This document shows positions 7,147 to 7,390 of a DNA stretch of 7,390 nucleotides, piece after piece; positions within the stretch are counted from its first letter, which is position 1; the number at the start of each line of letters is the position of its first letter. The position numbers and the translations under genes are program-made. This DNA comes from Tannerella sp. (GTDB taxonomy: Bacteria; Bacteroidota; Bacteroidia; Bacteroidales; Tannerellaceae): assembly GCA_031263835.1 (NCBI GenBank), contig JAISEZ010000115.1, positions 1 to 7,390 of the forward strand, written 5' to 3'. Below the pieces are notes generated by a model. It was not told the origin of the DNA. It did not search any database and worked only from the letters and a program-made list of their open reading frames with translations.

Positions 7147-7186
7147 CACGGAGAAAATACGGCGTTCCGCCGTGCCTTTCTCCGTG
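7147..7186. repeat. Nested hairpin, right side of the palindromic element
   Basis: CACGGAGAAA (7147-7156) is the exact inverse of TTTCTCCGTG (7177-7186), and between them ACGGCG-TTC-CGCCGT (7159-7173) forms a further 6-bp stem. It mirrors the hairpin on the left side of the element. Confidence 0.6.
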
Positions 7187-7306
7187 TGCTCCGTGTCTCC
7201 GTGTTGATAATTTATTTTTTATGGTCATGCACAAAACTATCCCGTGCACAGTATAGTAGAATGATAGTAGACAGGTTAGCGGTACAGCAATGGAGTGTAT
7301 GAAACC

Positions 7307-7340
7307 CTACTAACTACTAACTACTGACTACTAACTACTA
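7307..7340. repeat. Tandem heptamer repeat (CTAACTA)n
   Basis: Four consecutive 7-bp units, CTAACTA at 7310-7316, 7317-7323 and 7331-7337 with one variant CTGACTA at 7324-7330, are flanked by partial units. The array lies 19 bases upstream of the next gene's start codon, in the likely 5' leader or promoter of that gene. The interval between it and the palindromic element (7257-7306) holds nothing I can assign. Confidence 0.8.
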
Positions 7341-7358
7341 TATTAAACAGAAACAGAA

Positions 7359-7390
7359 ATGAAAGCAATTGTGATTTTATGCATGAGTCT
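7359..7390 (+). CDS. Start of an unidentified gene (partial)
   Basis: An ATG at 7359-7361 opens a frame reading MKAIVILCMS that is still open at the window end. The Lys2 followed by a hydrophobic run looks like the beginning of a signal peptide or a lipoprotein leader, but ten residues are too few to assign a family. The bases before the ATG are A-rich with two AAACAG copies (7345-7356 region) and no Shine-Dalgarno, as is common in Bacteroidetes starts. It is divergent from the antiporter, and the palindromic element and heptamer array separate the two. No TAnnTTTG promoter element is visible close upstream. Confidence 0.5.
   Translation, partial: MKAIVILCMS

Larger units (their letters stand above)
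7001..7256. repeat. 256-bp imperfect inverted-repeat (MITE-like) element
   Basis: The first 80 bases (7001-7080) and the reverse complement of the last 80 (7177-7256) align without gaps at about 62 of 80 positions. Perfect blocks include TTTTGTGCAT and CAACACGGAG. The ends read TATACTG (7002-7008) and CAGTATA (7249-7255), and similarity stops abruptly outside them. The arms contain CACGGAG-type heptamers: 7054-7060, 7062-7068 and the variant 7071-7077 on the left, with inverted copies at 7180-7186, 7189-7195 and 7197-7203 on the right. A 96-bp centre carries further hairpins. No protein-coding signal is convincing and no clear target duplication is visible. A non-autonomous mobile element, or a repetitive intergenic palindrome able to form a cruciform or a strongly folded RNA, are the main options. 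Confidence 0.75.

Noticed and set aside
7051..7204. A CRISPR array made of CACGGAG repeats
   Set aside because: The repeats are 7 bp, spaced by only 1-2 bases and inverted in the second half. There are no spacers of regular length and no cas genes.
6968..7256. Two overlapping ORFs on opposite strands (6990-7256 + and 6968-7249 -) as small genes
   Set aside because: Both lie inside the inverted repeat, so their similar peptides (each with STRRHG and LRVD) follow from the palindrome. Neither has a promoter or plausible protein character.
7290..7313. A short leader ORF upstream of the heptamer array
   Set aside because: It would be only a few codons long and ends in the repeat, with no attenuator-like codon run or hairpin.

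Overview
The window looks like a chromosomal segment of a fairly GC-rich member of the Bacteroidetes, probably order Bacteroidales. The evidence is two Bacteroidetes-style promoter elements (TAnnTTTG at the -7 position), starts without clear Shine-Dalgarno sequences, and a dehydratase plus MMPL exporter pair typical of that phylum. The species cannot be named from the sequence alone.

Layout from left to right. (1) Positions 2-169 on + hold the last 55 codons of hisB, the imidazoleglycerol-phosphate dehydratase of histidine synthesis. (2) Positions 170-277 separate it from a convergent operon and hold a 12-bp stem-loop that, read on the minus strand, ends in a T run and looks like that operon's terminator. 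(3) Positions 278-3108 on - hold a two-gene operon with a 4-bp ATGA overlap: a small hotdog-fold 3-hydroxyacyl-ACP dehydratase-like protein, then an 816-residue RND/MMPL exporter. Such pairs usually sit inside aryl-polyene or flexirubin-type lipid clusters, but here no ketosynthase, acyltransferase or carrier gene lies beside them. Their promoter is at about 3165-3172. (4) Positions 3260-6859 on - hold a second likely operon: a 758-residue CPA2 (Kef-type) cation/proton antiporter with two C-terminal TrkA-C (RCK_C) domains, followed 33 bp later by a 429-residue soluble protein of unknown function. (5) Positions 6860-7358 are a 499-bp intergenic region. It holds the antiporter promoter, a 12-bp palindrome in its leader, a 256-bp imperfect inverted-repeat element built on CACGGAG motifs, and a tandem heptamer repeat. 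(6) From 7359 on + a new gene begins and runs off the window.

Most of the window is ordinary core metabolism and transport. The least explained parts are the 256-bp palindromic element (7001-7256), the heptamer array next to it, and the unknown protein paired with the antiporter. Nothing here amounts to a clearly new system. The exporter/dehydratase pair also departs from canonical active-site residues in two places, noted under findings.
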